In this document: piece by piece, positions 23,251 through 35,409 of the stretch
Layout: every line of letters begins with the position of its first letter
How positions within the stretch are numbered: position 1 is the first letter of the stretch
NCBI GenBank assembly: GCA_011009095.1
Contig: VTPC01003677.1
Coordinates: 186,001-250,000 of the forward strand
Source of the DNA: Ignelater luminosus
Lineage: Eukaryota; Arthropoda; Insecta; Coleoptera; Elateridae
Direction: 5' to 3'
DNA length: 64,000 bases
The notes under the pieces: generated by a model
Databases searched by the model: none
Told to the model about the DNA's origin: nothing
The model's input: only the letters and a program-made list of their open reading frames with translations
Position numbers and translations under genes: made by a program

Positions 23251-23430
23251 ACCAAGACAACGACGTACACAGATATAAACGATTAAAACACCTTCTGCAG
23301 CCATAAATAGCAGAGGGCTGACACTTCAACCCCACCCCACCACCATATAAAACCAACCGCTGCAAGATAAAAGAGGTTAAAATACTATTACTAGGCACTC
23401 CTACAACACGGACGATACAAGATACAAGAT

Positions 23431-24450
23431 TATTGCAGTTGAACTTCTAACCTAAAATTTTCCAAATTTTGTTTCACACGAGAAACCTTTGATTTTATAT
23501 TTTACCACCACCCAAGTCAGAATAACAGTACAGTTTTAGCGTGGTAGCGGTACAATTGCAATAAGTTAGTAAGAGTGCGCAATGCACATACATATTGTGA
23601 TACAACACAATGTTTATTGAAAGTTTATAATTATCTTTTATATTTTTACGTTTATAATTTTTTTTATGTCAAATAATTTGGACAAAAGTCAAATAATTGT
23701 GATTAAAGGTTATAATGTGATTATTTTATGCAACTTGGATGATCTTTTATTGATGACTTATAATAATGACACCATGATCAACACGTGACCAATCTCTATC
23801 AAGTTGACAGTTAATTAATCAAACAATTTTACTATTCCTTTTATTACTTCAAAAAAAAGTTTAAAATTTTGTTTTCTATTTTGAATATCTTCAAATTTAA
23901 CTTATTTCTTTTTTATCTACCACCTTTTTTTATCCTTGTTTAACTTCACTTCACCACAACCTTGTTAACTTTACGTTTCCTGTTCCTTTTCCGCAGATCT
24001 CCTTGTTTACATACACCCTTTACCGCGTAGGTCTTCCACTGTTAATGATTATCCAAGCCTCCTCAATATGTCACCGTTCAGTCCACTGACTGCTTAAGTC
24101 CTCACCAAAGACATTTGAACCACACATATCAACGGTTCCATTATTCCTCCATACAATAAAATGTATTAGAATGTGAGTAAATGAAATAATGAAGTTACTC
24201 TTCGTTGAACTAATTAATTATTTTTTTTTATATCGACCAAATTTGTTTAAATGTTCACGAAGATTGCAATTTGGAACTAATATTAACTTTAACTGAAATG
24301 TATTGTTGTCTCTCTCAAAGTTCATAAAATTGGCACTAATCAAGTTATATTTTTTTTTGTTTCAATTTATGTTTCAAGTTTATAATTTAACTATCATAAA
24401 CAACACTCACATTAATTCACGAAGTTGTTCCTTTCTTTTTATTATACATA
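23431..24450. other. Intergenic, nothing recognised
   Basis: Very AT-rich spacer between the LINE and the mariner insertion. No open frame or repeat structure worth naming was found. Confidence 0.4.
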
Positions 24451-25715
24451 GGTGTATACCTATGAAATGAGACTTTTTTTTCAATTTTAAACGTTTATTA
24501 ACAAAAAATGGTTACAAATTTAATCTTCAAAATAATAGCCATCGCTAGCGACACATTTTACCCATCTCTCAGGCAATTTGTGAATGCCGCGCCAAAAAAA
24601 TTGGCCGTCTTTGGCCGCAAACCAATCATCGAGCTATTTTTTGGCTTCTTCGTGAGAATTGAAGCGCTGCTCGGAAAGTGCGTGGCCCATCGATGCAAAC
24701 AAATGATAATCGGAAGGCGCCAAGTCTGGTGAGTAAGCCGCATGCACCAGCGGTTCCCAATCGTACGTCTCCACCAATTCCCGGGTCGCTCTTGTTCGAT
24801 GTGGTGGTGCATTGTCATCAAGAAAAATTACTTTGTGACGCCGATCGGCATATTCTGGGCGTTTTCGGTGTATAGCGCTGTTCAAATCGGCCAATTGTCG
24901 TTGGTAGCGTGCACCGTCAACTGTTTCACCTGGTTTTAATAGCTCGTACCAAATCATACCATGCTGATCCCAGAAAACACACAGCATTGCCTTGCGGCCG
25001 AAGCGATTTGGTTTGGCCGTTGATTTTGGCTTGTGGCCGGGCGGACCAGACGATCGTTTACGCTTGGGATTGGAGAAATACACCCGTAACGATTCGATGC
25101 AAAAAAGACTTCCTTTTGAAGCGGGAGAGCAGCATTTCACAAGTGGCTTTTCGGTTCTCTTGCTGCCTTTCGGTCAGTTCATGCGGCACCCATCTTCCGA
25201 CCTTTAAAATCATGCCCATGTCTTTCAAACGTTTGCAAATGGTTTTTTTGGGTCACTCCCAACTGCTCTGCCATCATTTCTTGCGTTTGACCATCATCTT
25301 CATTCAACAATGCTTGCAATTCGGTGTCCTCAAACTTTTTCGGTGGCCGGCCACGTTCCTCGTTCTCCACGCTAAAATCACCACTTCGGAATTTTTCAAA
25401 CCACCTGAAGCACTGTGCTCTGCTTAGAGCATGTCCACCGTAAGCTTCTATAAGCATTTGATGAGCTTGAGAAGCGTTTTTCTTCAATTGATAACAGAAA
25501 ATCAACGATGTCCGCAAATCGTAGTTTGAAGGCACGAAATTCGACATTTTTAAGAGCGAAAAAAATGCGTTGTTGTATGAAACATCACAAACAATGAATT
25601 GAATATTGTTGACAGATGACAGACGAAAAAAATAAGACATTTGGGACAGTTTAAAAATACTCCTAGCGACATCTGTGGTCTAATAGCTGAAAGTCTCATT
25701 TCATAGGTATACACC
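24451..25715 (-). mobile_element. Mos1-like mariner element (mauritiana subfamily), 1265 bp
   Basis: Matching terminal inverted repeats of about 26 bp begin GGTGTATACCTATGAAATG at 24451 and on the minus strand at 25715. The left flank is TA; the right flank reads TG, so the TA target duplication has probably mutated. A single transposase gene fills it on the minus strand. Size and structure are normal for a full-length mariner. Confidence 0.9.
24500..25547 (-). pseudogene. Mariner transposase, inactivated
   Basis: Starts MSNFVPSNYDLRTSLIFCYQ at 25547, with a paired helix-turn-helix N-terminus (YGGHALSRAQCFRWFEKF) and the QEMMAEQLGVTQK helix. The catalytic half (25140-24634) shows FWDQHG (first Asp), FLDDNAPPH (second Asp) and YSPDLAPSDYHLF (third Asp), the D,D34D arrangement of mariners. 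Inactivation: frame changes at about 25240 and 25190 between the DNA-binding and catalytic halves, and a stop after EEAKK (24634) where Trp is expected. The terminal piece WRGIHKLPERWVKCVASDG is still readable below 24600. Closest in style to Mos1. Confidence 0.88.
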
Positions 25716-26454
25716 TGGTATTTTCCATTCTCCCACATCAACAATAAGAAAAATCAGTTAAATGGTACATATGTACCATTTTATTAACATCATTCTTTTT
25801 AAATATGCTTCTTTTAATACAACTTCAGTCATGACAAATGTAATTTTAATTAATAACTTTTCTTTTCTTTAATAAATTTTAAATAACTTTTCTAAATTTC
25901 TAAACTCTTTTTAAAAATTTTTTTTCTCCACTTCCTATCAAGAATTATTCAATAAATTCAACTGTTTTTTTTTACATAAACTCCTTATCAATTTTTATCA
26001 ATAAACAACTATCATGTAATCATATCATTTAACTAATCTAGAATGTTCATTTTCTTAACTTATTTACAAATCGTAACTTATATACTATATAATACATTTC
26101 CAAATATTTAAAATGTTCAATTTAATTGTTTGATACTTTGTTGTCACATTTTATGTCTTTAAAATTGAATTTAGTGAAGATCATTGTCATTATTACTTTT
26201 TCTTATTTGGGCATAGCTTTAGATTTTTGAATATCATCACAATATGTAAATCGTAGATCTCAATAAAAAAACAGTCAGCAGTACAATTTTTTTTTTAATC
26301 AACAGTTGTATCTTAATACGTAGAACACAACATAAATTTTCCGTAGTTTGATAGGATGTACCACCGATTAAAGAAAGGAAACTCAGAAACATCCTGCTCA
26401 AACTTTAAGGGGAAAATTTTAATTTTTAATGGTGAAATTTCAACACAGAACGCT
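25716..26454. other. Intergenic, nothing recognised
   Basis: Highly AT-rich spacer between the mariner and the gypsy leader repeat. No gene or repeat was identified. Confidence 0.4.
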
Positions 26455-26690
26455 AGAGAAATTAGAACTTTACGACGATTTGAAGCTGTGTTACAGATCT
26501 CTACGTCATATTCCGTAAGTACAGGTTTCTTTGATATTTTGTTACTTGTATAGACTCGTGACGCTTCATATTCTCACATTTACCTTATATAATAAATAAA
26601 AACAATATGTCTCAGAATAATTCTAATAATTCTAACTATAGCAGGCAAAGCAGTTCTAGTAATGAAAACAATGTAATATATTCATCAAAC
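26455..26690 (+). repeat. Retroelement leader/LTR-like repeat, copy 1
   Basis: Shares an extended block with 44606-44820: both have a segment reading RTxRRFEAVLQIS, then STGF or CTGF, followed by AATAAATAAAAACAA and ATGTC. In this copy it runs straight into a gag frame at 26607, so the shared block is probably LTR/leader sequence of one LTR-retrotransposon family. Confidence 0.55.
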
Positions 26691-27450
26691 CCTAATTAAA
26701 GTTCAAATAACCAAAATTCTAATTCTAGCGTATTTTCTATTGAATTTTTATGCAAATTAATTCAAAATAATTTCACTGGAAATAGATTACAGTTAGAACA
26801 ATTTTTAGCTAACTGTAATAATGCACTTCAAGTGGCTTCACCAGAATGAAATACACTTTTATTATATTACATTTTAGGCAACGCTTCAGGAAGGGCTAAG
26901 GGACAATTAGTCTAACAATTGTTTTCTGACAGAGACTTCCTAAAGAAAAAATTAAAAGATCTGTATCAGGACAAAGAACACTACACTCAAATCATGGAAG
27001 AGCTAACTAATTTCGGATTTTTTCCAGATTTCTAGATTCTCGTGTGCTGTCAGTAGTACAACAACAGAAAAAGTGGCCTTAATAGTCGTTCAGACTAGGC
27101 TCAAAACGTTAAAAAAGGGAAAGGTTTTTCAAAGTAACCAAACATAAGCTAAATTAAAAGAAAATATTGACAGGCAGAGTCTGAGAGTACTGGCTCGAAT
27201 TCTCAACAATTGCCAATACCATAAAGAATTAGCGGCATCACACACAAAAGAATTTCTCTTGAAGAGGGCAAACTGCGAATCACGGGAACATCGTATCATG
27301 AGATTTCTGCAGTTCAGAAGACCATTTATACCTGAATCAAGACTCTCGACAACACATTTTTAAGTAAACGGGAAGGCTCAAAAGGTGACTAAACCTTAGT
27401 CAAGTACAGAGACAAGACTCGTTTATCAAACCATTTTCGTTATAATAGAG
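26607..27450 (+). pseudogene. LTR-retrotransposon gag remnant
   Basis: Begins MSQNNSNNSNYSRQSSSSNE at the ATG, an Asn/Ser-rich N-terminus. It is followed by FLCKLIQNNFTGNRLQLEQF and a YILGNASGRAKGQL segment, which resembles gypsy-type gag capsid helices (granule-like retroelement capsid). Stops (about 26698, 26848, 26913, 27033) and later frame changes break it. No zinc knuckle was found. The subfamily is unsure. Confidence 0.5.
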
Positions 27451-27454
27451 AAAG

Positions 27455-27970
27455 AAGTCAAATTTAGTCAACATCAAATAAAATGTTTCCTTTGACGTAT
27501 TCCACAGTTCTCTTGTCGCTAGTCACGGCATCTAGTACATCAATGATATGGTTGTATTTATCCGGGAAAATAAGGAGTGAGTAGAAACTTTTTTTCCGCT
27601 TTCACCGCCTCCCTGGCATCTCTGAGGGCACTTATATATTTTTCAAAACGGTTGAAAAACTCCCTGGGATCTTTAAATTTAAAAGTTTTCGTTTGGCAAT
27701 AATTTGCATGATTAACGTTTTTCGTTGGCAGACGACGTTGAGCATCGAGCATACCTTTAGCTGTGCCCTCATGAGCAATCTCATCCAGAATGTTGTCAGT
27801 GACAGCAACCACTAAGACGCTTTGCACCTTCTTCTTTTTCTGTCAGTTTTTCGGTCTCTAAAACCGTAAACCACTCTTTCCGTTTTATAAATAGTATAAA
27901 TCTTAAATTTAAATTTTGAATCGTCTGCTCCATCAAACCGAGTTATGTTCAATAAGTTGCTGTTACTTTA
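27455..27970 (-). pseudogene. Copia-type gag fragment
   Basis: Minus-strand frames read NITRFDGADDSKFKFKIYTI (27900-27955), then ILDEIAHEGTAKGMLDAQRR, KFKDPREFFNRFEKYISALR and, below 27558, YNHIIDVLDAVTSDKRTVEY. This is the order of the copia gag (UBN2/DUF4219-type) domain. No Cys-His knuckle or pol follows. A frame change lies near 27830. Confidence 0.7.
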
Positions 27971-28652
27971 CGCCATGACTTCCAGCGACACAAAAAAAGC
28001 ACGCACTTTTCTCTTAACCACTCCCTCCTACCATGTTTAAATAAAACCAAATCAATTTAATTGTATAAATTCTTTTTATTAATTAAATACATCTTTCAAA
28101 AACATTTCTTAGGGCAACTTTTCACCACTGAAGGTTATATTGACAGATCTCAACAGTTTGGCCAACATGGCCATATTAAATATACCTAGATATTTAAGTA
28201 ATAACTTTCTCCCAGAAGAGAAAAGGGAAAACTAATCAATACAATTTTTCAAAAGATATGAGAGGTCTTAAAAGGGTTGGATTTTATAAGTAAAATGTAC
28301 AGGTAGGCAACCCAAGTAACATGCAATTCACAAAGGAAAATTGCTATAATATAATACATGCTAAATTTTTAATGCTGACACTAACATGTTAATGAATTTT
28401 CTAATTTTATTATAATGAACACTTTTAAATGTAATACCTAGAAGCAACAGACAAGCTAAACAATAATATTAAAAATAATTTTATTTAAGAAAAGTTTTGC
28501 GCGTTTTAAAACAGTTACACAAAAACACTTAACAATATTTACTTCATAGCAAAATAATAACAACTTAAACTTTATTTAGATTTAATTATAATTTTATTTG
28601 ACAATAAAAACAATAAATGGTCACGAACTAATTAAATAAACTTACGACTAAT
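27971..28652. other. Upstream region of protease homologue A
   Basis: AT-rich sequence; no element recognised. The short segment before 28653 should contain the promoter of gene A. It does not carry the conserved upstream block found at the B, C, D and F genes. Confidence 0.4.
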
Positions 28653-29705
28653 ATGACTCGTTGTTTACCTTTTTTAACCTATTTCGTATTACTCTCTAGC
28701 TTGTTTATAAGTGAGTTCGATAGCATTCTTAATACAGAATTGAAATTTATTATTATTAATAGATTCAGCATTGACCACCACCACCACCACCGAAAAAGAA
28801 GACAAGATTAATAAAAAAGATAGAGTTATAGGAACTAACACTCAATTCGTTAAATACGTAGTTTCAGTTCAGTATTGGAATTATCATTTATGCGGAGCTG
28901 CTATCATTACTGACAAATGGATCATCTCTTCAGCACAGTGTTATCATTATAGGCGTGGAAAAGTTAACGGTTACAGAGCAATTGGGGGATTACATTTCCT
29001 AGGCGAAACCAGGTCAATAAATCAGTATGTTAATATTAGCAGAGTTGTCATACATCCAAGATTTTATTATTCTGAAAGTGAGATAGATATTATTTGTTTA
29101 GACAGGAATGTGACTGTTTTATTTTAGAGTGCCGCCAAATTGCAAGCGATATTGCTCTATTAGAATTAGTGAGTCCCTTTCTTTTGGATAAGTTTGTTGA
29201 TAAAATTCAGTTACCCCTTATAAGACAATCATTCACTGGAAGAGCTACGGTTTCTGGATGGGGTGGATACAGAAGTGGGGCTGTTCCTTTGGGTAGAGTT
29301 AATATTACTCTTCTGTCTTATGAAGGTATTAAGATTTCTTATTAGATTTTCTTCAAATAATCAAGCTTCAATCTGAAAATATTTAATGCAGTGAACCGCA
29401 TATTCGTTTTTAGAGCATTAAGTATGTATTAATTTACAGAATGTGTCGAACAAAATAAATTGAACAATTTAACTGCGAAGATAACAATGCACAAATCAAT
29501 GATATGTGGATATCCAGTGGAGAATAATCACACTGTATGCAGAAGTGATGTTGGGAGCCCTCTTGTTCAAGGGGATACTTTAATTGGTATTGCGTCATTT
29601 GCGCAAGTATGTGTAATAACGCTAGGGGGGAAATATATTAGTTTATACACGAAAGTTAGTAGATATATCAATTTTATTAACAAATATGTAAAAGATTTAT
29701 ATTAA
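28653..29705 (+). CDS. Serine protease homologue A (inactive chymotrypsin fold), 278 aa
   Basis: Secreted S1-family protein. Exons 28653-28710 (signal peptide MTRCLPFLTYFVLLSSLFI), 28763-29077, 29128-29325 and 29440-29705; all introns are phase 1 with GT/AG ends. Exon 2 could also start at 28769 (second AG). The mature chain has a short TTTTTTEKEDK linker and then DRVIGTNTQ, which resembles the Arg|Ile-Val-Gly-Gly activation site. Triad: the His57 site reads SSAQC (Gln instead of His), Asp102 is kept in SDIALLEL, and the Ser195 site reads RSDVGSPL (Val instead of Ser, Asp194 kept). It therefore cannot hydrolyse peptide bonds by the usual mechanism. AATAAA lies at 29716. It is the most divergent member of the cluster and may represent an older state; function is unknown. 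Confidence 0.88.
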
Positions 29706-29829
29706 CGTAAGTTCTAATAAATTTTATAAAATATCAACATCCAAATTAAATTGCTTTATCAAGAACAGCAAACAATGATTTCGATACTTAAAATGTGAAA
29801 TCACGTAACGAACAAACTGTTACTTTTCT

Positions 29830-30960
29830 GGATAAGTAAATAACAGAGTAAAGTTTTTTGAGGTTTTTTATGTTTTATTGGGTTCCAGATATTTTTTGAA
29901 GAATTGCAAAAGACTGTTTTGAATCCCTTTCTTTTCAGTGTTGGGTTTCGTTGATTTTTCATGAATTGCAGTGAATATTATTTGATTTCTCTTGGTATCA
30001 AAAGCATCTTCACTTATTGAAATGCTCGGGGTGGAATCTGCTTAGGAGTGGACGGTTGGTGTTAGATTTTTTTGTTCGTTTACCGTATTCTCAGATTTCA
30101 TTAATTCTAAAGGTGCTGCTTCAGGTGTTTATGGACGCATTGTGGGTGGTCGTAAATTTGCTTCTGGAGTTTTTAGTTGCGTTCTATCTTATTTGATCTC
30201 GCTTAACAATTGATCTAATTCTTCTGAATTTTATTAAACTTTGAACTGATTGAGTGTCGAGTTGGTTGGTTTTTATTCAGGACAAGGCGTCTGCATTTGT
30301 GTTACATTTATTATTCTTGTAAATCACATCGTGATCAAATTCTTCTAAACGTAGTCTCCATCTAGCTAATTTTGAGTTTGATTTTTTGGTGAATCTAACA
30401 ATTGTAACGGTTTGTAATATGTGACGATTTAAAATTTGTTTCCATATAAGCAATTGTAGAATATTTCTGTTCAGATTCATTCAACGTCTGGAAAGCAAAA
30501 CAAACAGACTATTTTTCTCCTGATGATGTTCCTACAACGAAACCGGCAGAGAAAATTAAATAAAAATCAAAAACTTAAGTAAGTATCTTTATTAACCTAC
30601 TCAAAACAAACAGGTAGACCCTTTCCAATTGGTCCTTGCGAAAGTATAGCTCCCAAAGCAAAATTGGAAGCATCAGTTGTTAAATTAAATTTCTTGCTTA
30701 AATCTGGGTATTGAAGTATCAGTTTATTTGTTAAAATGTGTTTACATTTTTTAAAAGATTCTTTAACTTCTTGTGAATAGATGACTTAAACCCCTTTCTT
30801 TAGACATTTCGTCATAGATTTTGTTAATTTTGCAGTCCTTTATAAATTTTTGATAATATCGATAATGCATAGTTCGAGAAATGATTGAATTCCTTTTTGT
30901 GTTTTAGGTATCGGGTAATTTTTGATGGATATAATTTGGTTCGGGCCCTGTGGAACACAC
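29830..30960 (-). pseudogene. Ty3/gypsy reverse transcriptase/RNase H fragment
   Basis: Minus strand: reverse-transcriptase end (PIPKTQKGIQSFLELC near 30890), thumb segment VKESFKKCKHILTNKLILQYP (about 30700-30760) and the RNase H start FNLTTDASNFALGAILSQG (30625-30690). After unrelated sequence, RWRLRLEEFDHDVIYKNNKC followed by NTNADALS (30277-30370) is the RNase H end. Stops and an inserted piece near 30490-30600 break it. The RNase H-to-tail region continues weakly to about 29830. Its right edge abuts the start of the BEL element near 30950. Confidence 0.75.
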
Positions 30961-32006
30961 GCTTCTTAAGTTCGTTAATCCTTGCAGACAAACTAAGTGA
31001 CTGTATTATAATTCACAATTTAGCCTTACTTTTGGATCAGGTTACCAGACGCGAATGGAAAACCTTAAAAAGGAATGAGGATATCCCTGTTTTAGATGAA
31101 TTTCTTGAATTCCTAGAGAAAGGAAGCATTTTAGAAGCCTTGAAAAATGGATTTACCAACTTTGACCCTTTCGCATCAAGCAAAGGTGCAAATAGGCAAC
31201 AGAGTAAACTTCAGTCTAAAACCCTCTTAACCAACAAGCAACAGTGCAATCATTGCAAGATTCCTTATGCCATTTACGTTTGTGATAAGTTTAAAGCTCT
31301 TTCTGTATCTGATAGAATTTCTCGTTCCAAACAACTCAAACTATGTTTGAACTGTCTAGCTCGGGGCCACATGGCCAGTCGATGCAGGTCGATACATACT
31401 TGTCTTTCTTGCAAATCCAGCACAATTTGTTACTTCATTTAGATATAAGTCAGGCACCTAACACGCCCGCATCTCTGCCAAACCCAGAAAATCAACAAAA
31501 TAATGCAACTGTTTCTTCCTTTATCTCTAACCATACAAATGTATTGTTATCAAGTGCGCTTATTCGCATATGCAATATTTAAGATAGATATCACACTGTA
31601 CAGTGTTACTCGACTCTGGAAGTCAAAGTAATTTTATAACTGAAGAGTTGTGCAACAAATTAAGGTTAGAATGCAAAGTCACTGGTCTAGGAAATTTTGT
31701 ATCGAGAATAAATACTAACTGCTAGGTTAAATTAAAGGCAATTTCTATCCCTTTTACTTTGGAAGCTCGTTACCAAGCAGTACCTTCCAGTACTAATTCT
31801 TTGCCCAACGTGCTAATTGATATTAGACATCTATATATACCCATAACATTAAACTCGCCGATCCCAAATTCTCCAAGCCAGGTAACGTCGATTTGTTATT
31901 AGAAGCCCACTGCTTTTATGGTCTCCTATGTCTGGGACAAATTTGACTTGAATCTAATCAGCCTCGACTACAGAAAACCCGCTTCGGTTGAATTGTTAGC
32001 GGTCCA

Positions 32007-32528
32007 GTGACCAATCCCGTTTCATTACATCAGACCTATGATGTATCCTCAAGTAGTGCTGTTGATATTCAAAATCAACTTGGGAAATTTTGGGAAATCG
32101 AAGAGGTTTCGCGCAAAAGGCCTTTGTCGGTAGAGGAAGCGAAATGTAAAATTAATTTTGTAGCTTACACGACCACAAATGATACAGCATGCTTTGTAGT
32201 AAGAATTCCTTTGAAAGACCCTACTCTCAAGTTAGGTGATTCATATCAGCTCGCTAAAAAATCCCTTGTCTACCTTGAATGGCGTCTAAGTTCAAATAAT
32301 GACTTTCGTGCAAAATATCATGATTTTATAAAAGAGTACATTTCTCTGGGTCATATGTTCCTAGCTTGTTATAACGCTGACGAAGTGTCTTACTTCTTAT
32401 CACACCAAGGTGTTTTCAAGGAAGATAGTTTAACAACAAAGCTGTGTGTTGTTTTCAAAGGTTCAGTGTCTACGTCTTCCGGATATTCGCTCAATGATCT
32501 ATATTGGTTGGTCCGTGCTGCAACATGA
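32007..32528 (+). pseudogene. BEL/Pao reverse transcriptase, N-terminal segment
   Basis: The longest undamaged part of the BEL polyprotein (about 173 codons). It begins in the protease-RT linker and contains the diagnostic KFWEIEE, a FVVRIPLKD segment, LEWRLSSNNDFRAKYHDFIK and EYISLGHM. It is followed after 32528 by the palm region in other frames. It cannot work alone. Confidence 0.75.
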
Positions 32529-32782
32529 TCTGTTTTCTATATTATTATGGTTTCGCATCCACATTTTCGTGATCACTGCTGACAAAGAAAAAATGTACCG
32601 GTAGCTACAAGTTTCTCCATCCGATCGGCACTTACAAAGAATTTTCTGGAGAGGAGATTCCACTTAGGAACCCCAAGTATATAATTAAAACACGATTATT
32701 AATGACATCACTTCTGCGTCTTTTTTAGCTATCCGCTGTCTTTACAAATTGGCCATTCAGTACAGGCGCGCTCACCCTATAA

Positions 32783-33171
32783 TCTATATATATATAAATG
32801 AATTGCTGTTCGTTAGTCTCGCTAAAACTCGAGAACGGCTGGACCGATTTGGCTAATTTTGGTCTTGAATTATTTGTGGAAGTCCAGGGAAGGTTTGAAA
32901 GGTAAGTAAATATGAAAATGTTGGGAATTAAATAAAAAAAAAACATTTGATGTTGGCCCTGTCGTTCAGAAATCAAATTGAAACAATAGTTTAAAGGATT
33001 TTAATTTTAAATCATGTGTAATTAATTGAAAATAATAATAAACCTCATTCATACCGAGCATTTGTTTTATTATTACGAATTCCTTTTGTTTGTTATAAAT
33101 TTATTTTATACAAAAGCTTAGCTTTTTTATTCATCGATTGAGGCAGTACGAAGTCTGTCGGGTCAGCTAGT
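32783..33171 (+). mobile_element. Helitron-like non-autonomous element, 389 bp
   Basis: Starts TCTATATATATATAAATG and ends CTAGT, between an A on the left (32782) and a T on the right, as Helitrons insert. The start segment ATTGCTGTTCGTTAGTCTCG and the end GGGTCAGCTAGT are sequences I know from repetitive Helitron-like families in insect genomes. Reading the BEL frames on both sides (AHPII before, SNIIEAYYL-like after) shows it inserted into the reverse transcriptase. No coding capacity. The 3' hairpin is weak. Confidence 0.6.
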
Positions 33172-34859
33172 TTCCAATATTATAGAGGCATACTACCTAC
33201 CTACTCACTAAAGCTAATGTTCGTGAAGAAATTGAGTAGATTTGCAACAATCTACCCAAAATTCTATCATTGTCAGGCTTTTCATTAAGAAAGTGGATGT
33301 CCAACAATCCCGACTTATTAAAGTTTATCGAAAACCAAGATATTTATCGCAATATTCTGACATTTGGCACATCTTAGAGTTCATAAACGTTATTCTTATT
33401 GTAGGGCTTTAGAAACAACCCTTTGACCTTTACCATTTCGATCCCCCCAGCAAAACCGTGCTACCAAACGGATTACTCTTTGTAAAACATCTCAGGTGTT
33501 TGGTCCTCTTGGACCGCTAGGCCCCTGCATAAAATTGGCTAAAATTTTACTACAGCAATTATGAACTCAAAAATCAGAGTGGGAATGGGTCAATTCCGCT
33601 AGATCTCTATCAAAAAATGGACTAGGCTTAGATCTGAATCAACTGACCTTAATAACTTGAATATACCACGCCATGGCGTTCGTGCACAAGCTAAGCGTTT
33701 GGAAATCCACGGCTTTTCTGACGCTAGCGAGGAGGCGTATGGAGCCTGCGTCTAGTTTATATTCATTGATTTGAATGATGTAGTACACTGCAATCTTCTC
33801 TGCTCCAAAGGTAAGGTAGCACCACTGAAAACTTTAACGACACGTAGATTCTATTATTGGCCAAACTAATCGATAGCGTAGTAGCTTCCTTAAACTGTGA
33901 CATACGCGCCCGTTATTTATGAACAGATTCCACCATAATTCTTGGTTGAATAAAAACCCCACCCAACTTGCTGAAAACGTTTGTATCACATAGGAGTGTC
34001 TGGAATTCAAGTTTTGTCAAGCAGATGTCTTTGGAGGCATGTTCCCACCGAACTTAACATCGATGATGTATTGTCGCGCGGTTTTCTATCGTTCCAAATC
34101 GCCGATTGTCAATTATAATGGCTTGCACCGAAATCTCTCCATCAATGTAGTCCCTTTTGGCCCAATGATCTCTCGAGATCTTCCGGATTTAAAAATCCAA
34201 TTACAAACTCTTGTTGCTAGTGAAATTGATTTTACAAGGAGATACTTAAACTTAAGTAAGCTTGAAAGAGTCATAGCTTATTGTCTAAGATTTGCATCTA
34301 ACAGCATGACAACTAAGCATGAAAGGCAAGTAGGTATCCTGATCAAAAACGAAACTGATGAAGCACCGTTGTGTTTAGCAAAGCTCTTCCCAGAATGCTG
34401 TTTTTGCAACAGAATTAAAATCTCTGAGGTAAATGAAGTCTGCGCTTAGCACTGTTCGCATTGCTAAATTGTCTCCTTCTTTAGATCGAGATGGAGTGCT
34501 ACGCATGGGAGACCGCTTGCAAGATTCTGAAAAGAAATATAGAACGCGACTATATACCCCAAATGTACGCGAGTCCACAGTTATTGTTATCTAGCGTTAC
34601 AGATTGATTTTGGCCAATAAACGGTAGCAACCTAGCGCAGAAAGTTGTTTGTAACTGCGTTCTCTGCTTTCGCAATTCCCCAAGGTTGTCAGCTCCCATG
34701 ATGGGTGACCTACCTCACAGTCGAGTACCATTTAACTTCCCCTTTGCTATTGTTGAGACGGACTATACAGGCACTTTAATGATAAAACCCAACAGTGGTC
34801 GCGACTGCAAAGTCGCTAAGTGTTACATTTGCCTATTTATTTGTTTTTCGACTTAGGTA

Positions 34860-35409
34860 GTGCATCTTGAGCTTGCAACCAGATTATCTAGTGACAGTTT
34901 TATACTCACATTAAAGAGGTTCATAGCCAGACGAAGCAAACCAATCAGAATCTATTCTGATAACGGTACTAATTTGGTGGGAGCAAATACTAAGCGAATT
35001 CTATGTTCTAGAAAACAACCGCAAACAAATAAGTGGATCAGCCGCTGAGTTCAACGTTGAGTGGGTTTTTATTCCTCCCCGTTCTTCACATTTCGGAGGT
35101 CTATGCGAGGCGGACGTAAAAAGCATCAGGTATCACGTTAAACGATTAGCTGGCAATGCCCTCTTAACCTTTTAAGGCCTATACACCCTCTTGGCACAGA
35201 TCGAAGCCATTCTTAATTCTTGTCCTTCCTCGCCTCTCTCCCCTGACCCTTTCGATTTCACCTCGTTAATCCCCGGTCACGTTTTGATTGGGAGATCAGT
35301 AGCAGTTATACCAGAATCTGAAGTCACCGTCATTGCTGACAACAGGCTAAATCAGTTCGAACATATTCAGCAAATCCAGCAGCATTTTTGGAGACGATGG
35401 CACCTGTAG
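34860..35409 (+). pseudogene. BEL/Pao integrase core and C-terminus
   Basis: VHLELATRLSSDSFILTLKR and YSDNGTNLVGAN carry the second catalytic Asp. The third acidic residue is in CEADVKSI in another frame (about 35105). The 35191-35409 frame gives LAQIEAILNSCP and PGHVLIGRSVAVIP followed by HFWRRW, the family's C-terminal signature. Stops at 35046 and elsewhere disrupt it. Confidence 0.75.

Larger units (their letters stand above)
20440..23430 (+). mobile_element. Jockey-like non-LTR retrotransposon, degraded
   Basis: Plus-strand order: a broken first ORF (about 20440-20900), endonuclease (20979-21449), reverse transcriptase (about 21750-22760) and a connection/post-RT region (22760-23250). 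It is richer in C and G than its surroundings. The 3' end carries a short ACAAGATACAAGAT repeat near 23415-23430, which looks like the simple tail of a LINE. Part of the reverse transcriptase between about 22425 and 22450 is deleted: the KKAPKPDGI segment passes almost directly to VFKVFDKVW. Frameshifts and stops inactivate it. Confidence 0.75.

Noticed and set aside
24508..25427. Plus-strand frames across the mariner
   Set aside because: Antisense shadows of the mariner transposase, whose motifs are clear on the minus strand.
32725..32976. Minus-strand 83-codon frame
   Set aside because: Spans the BEL/Helitron junction and has no motif.
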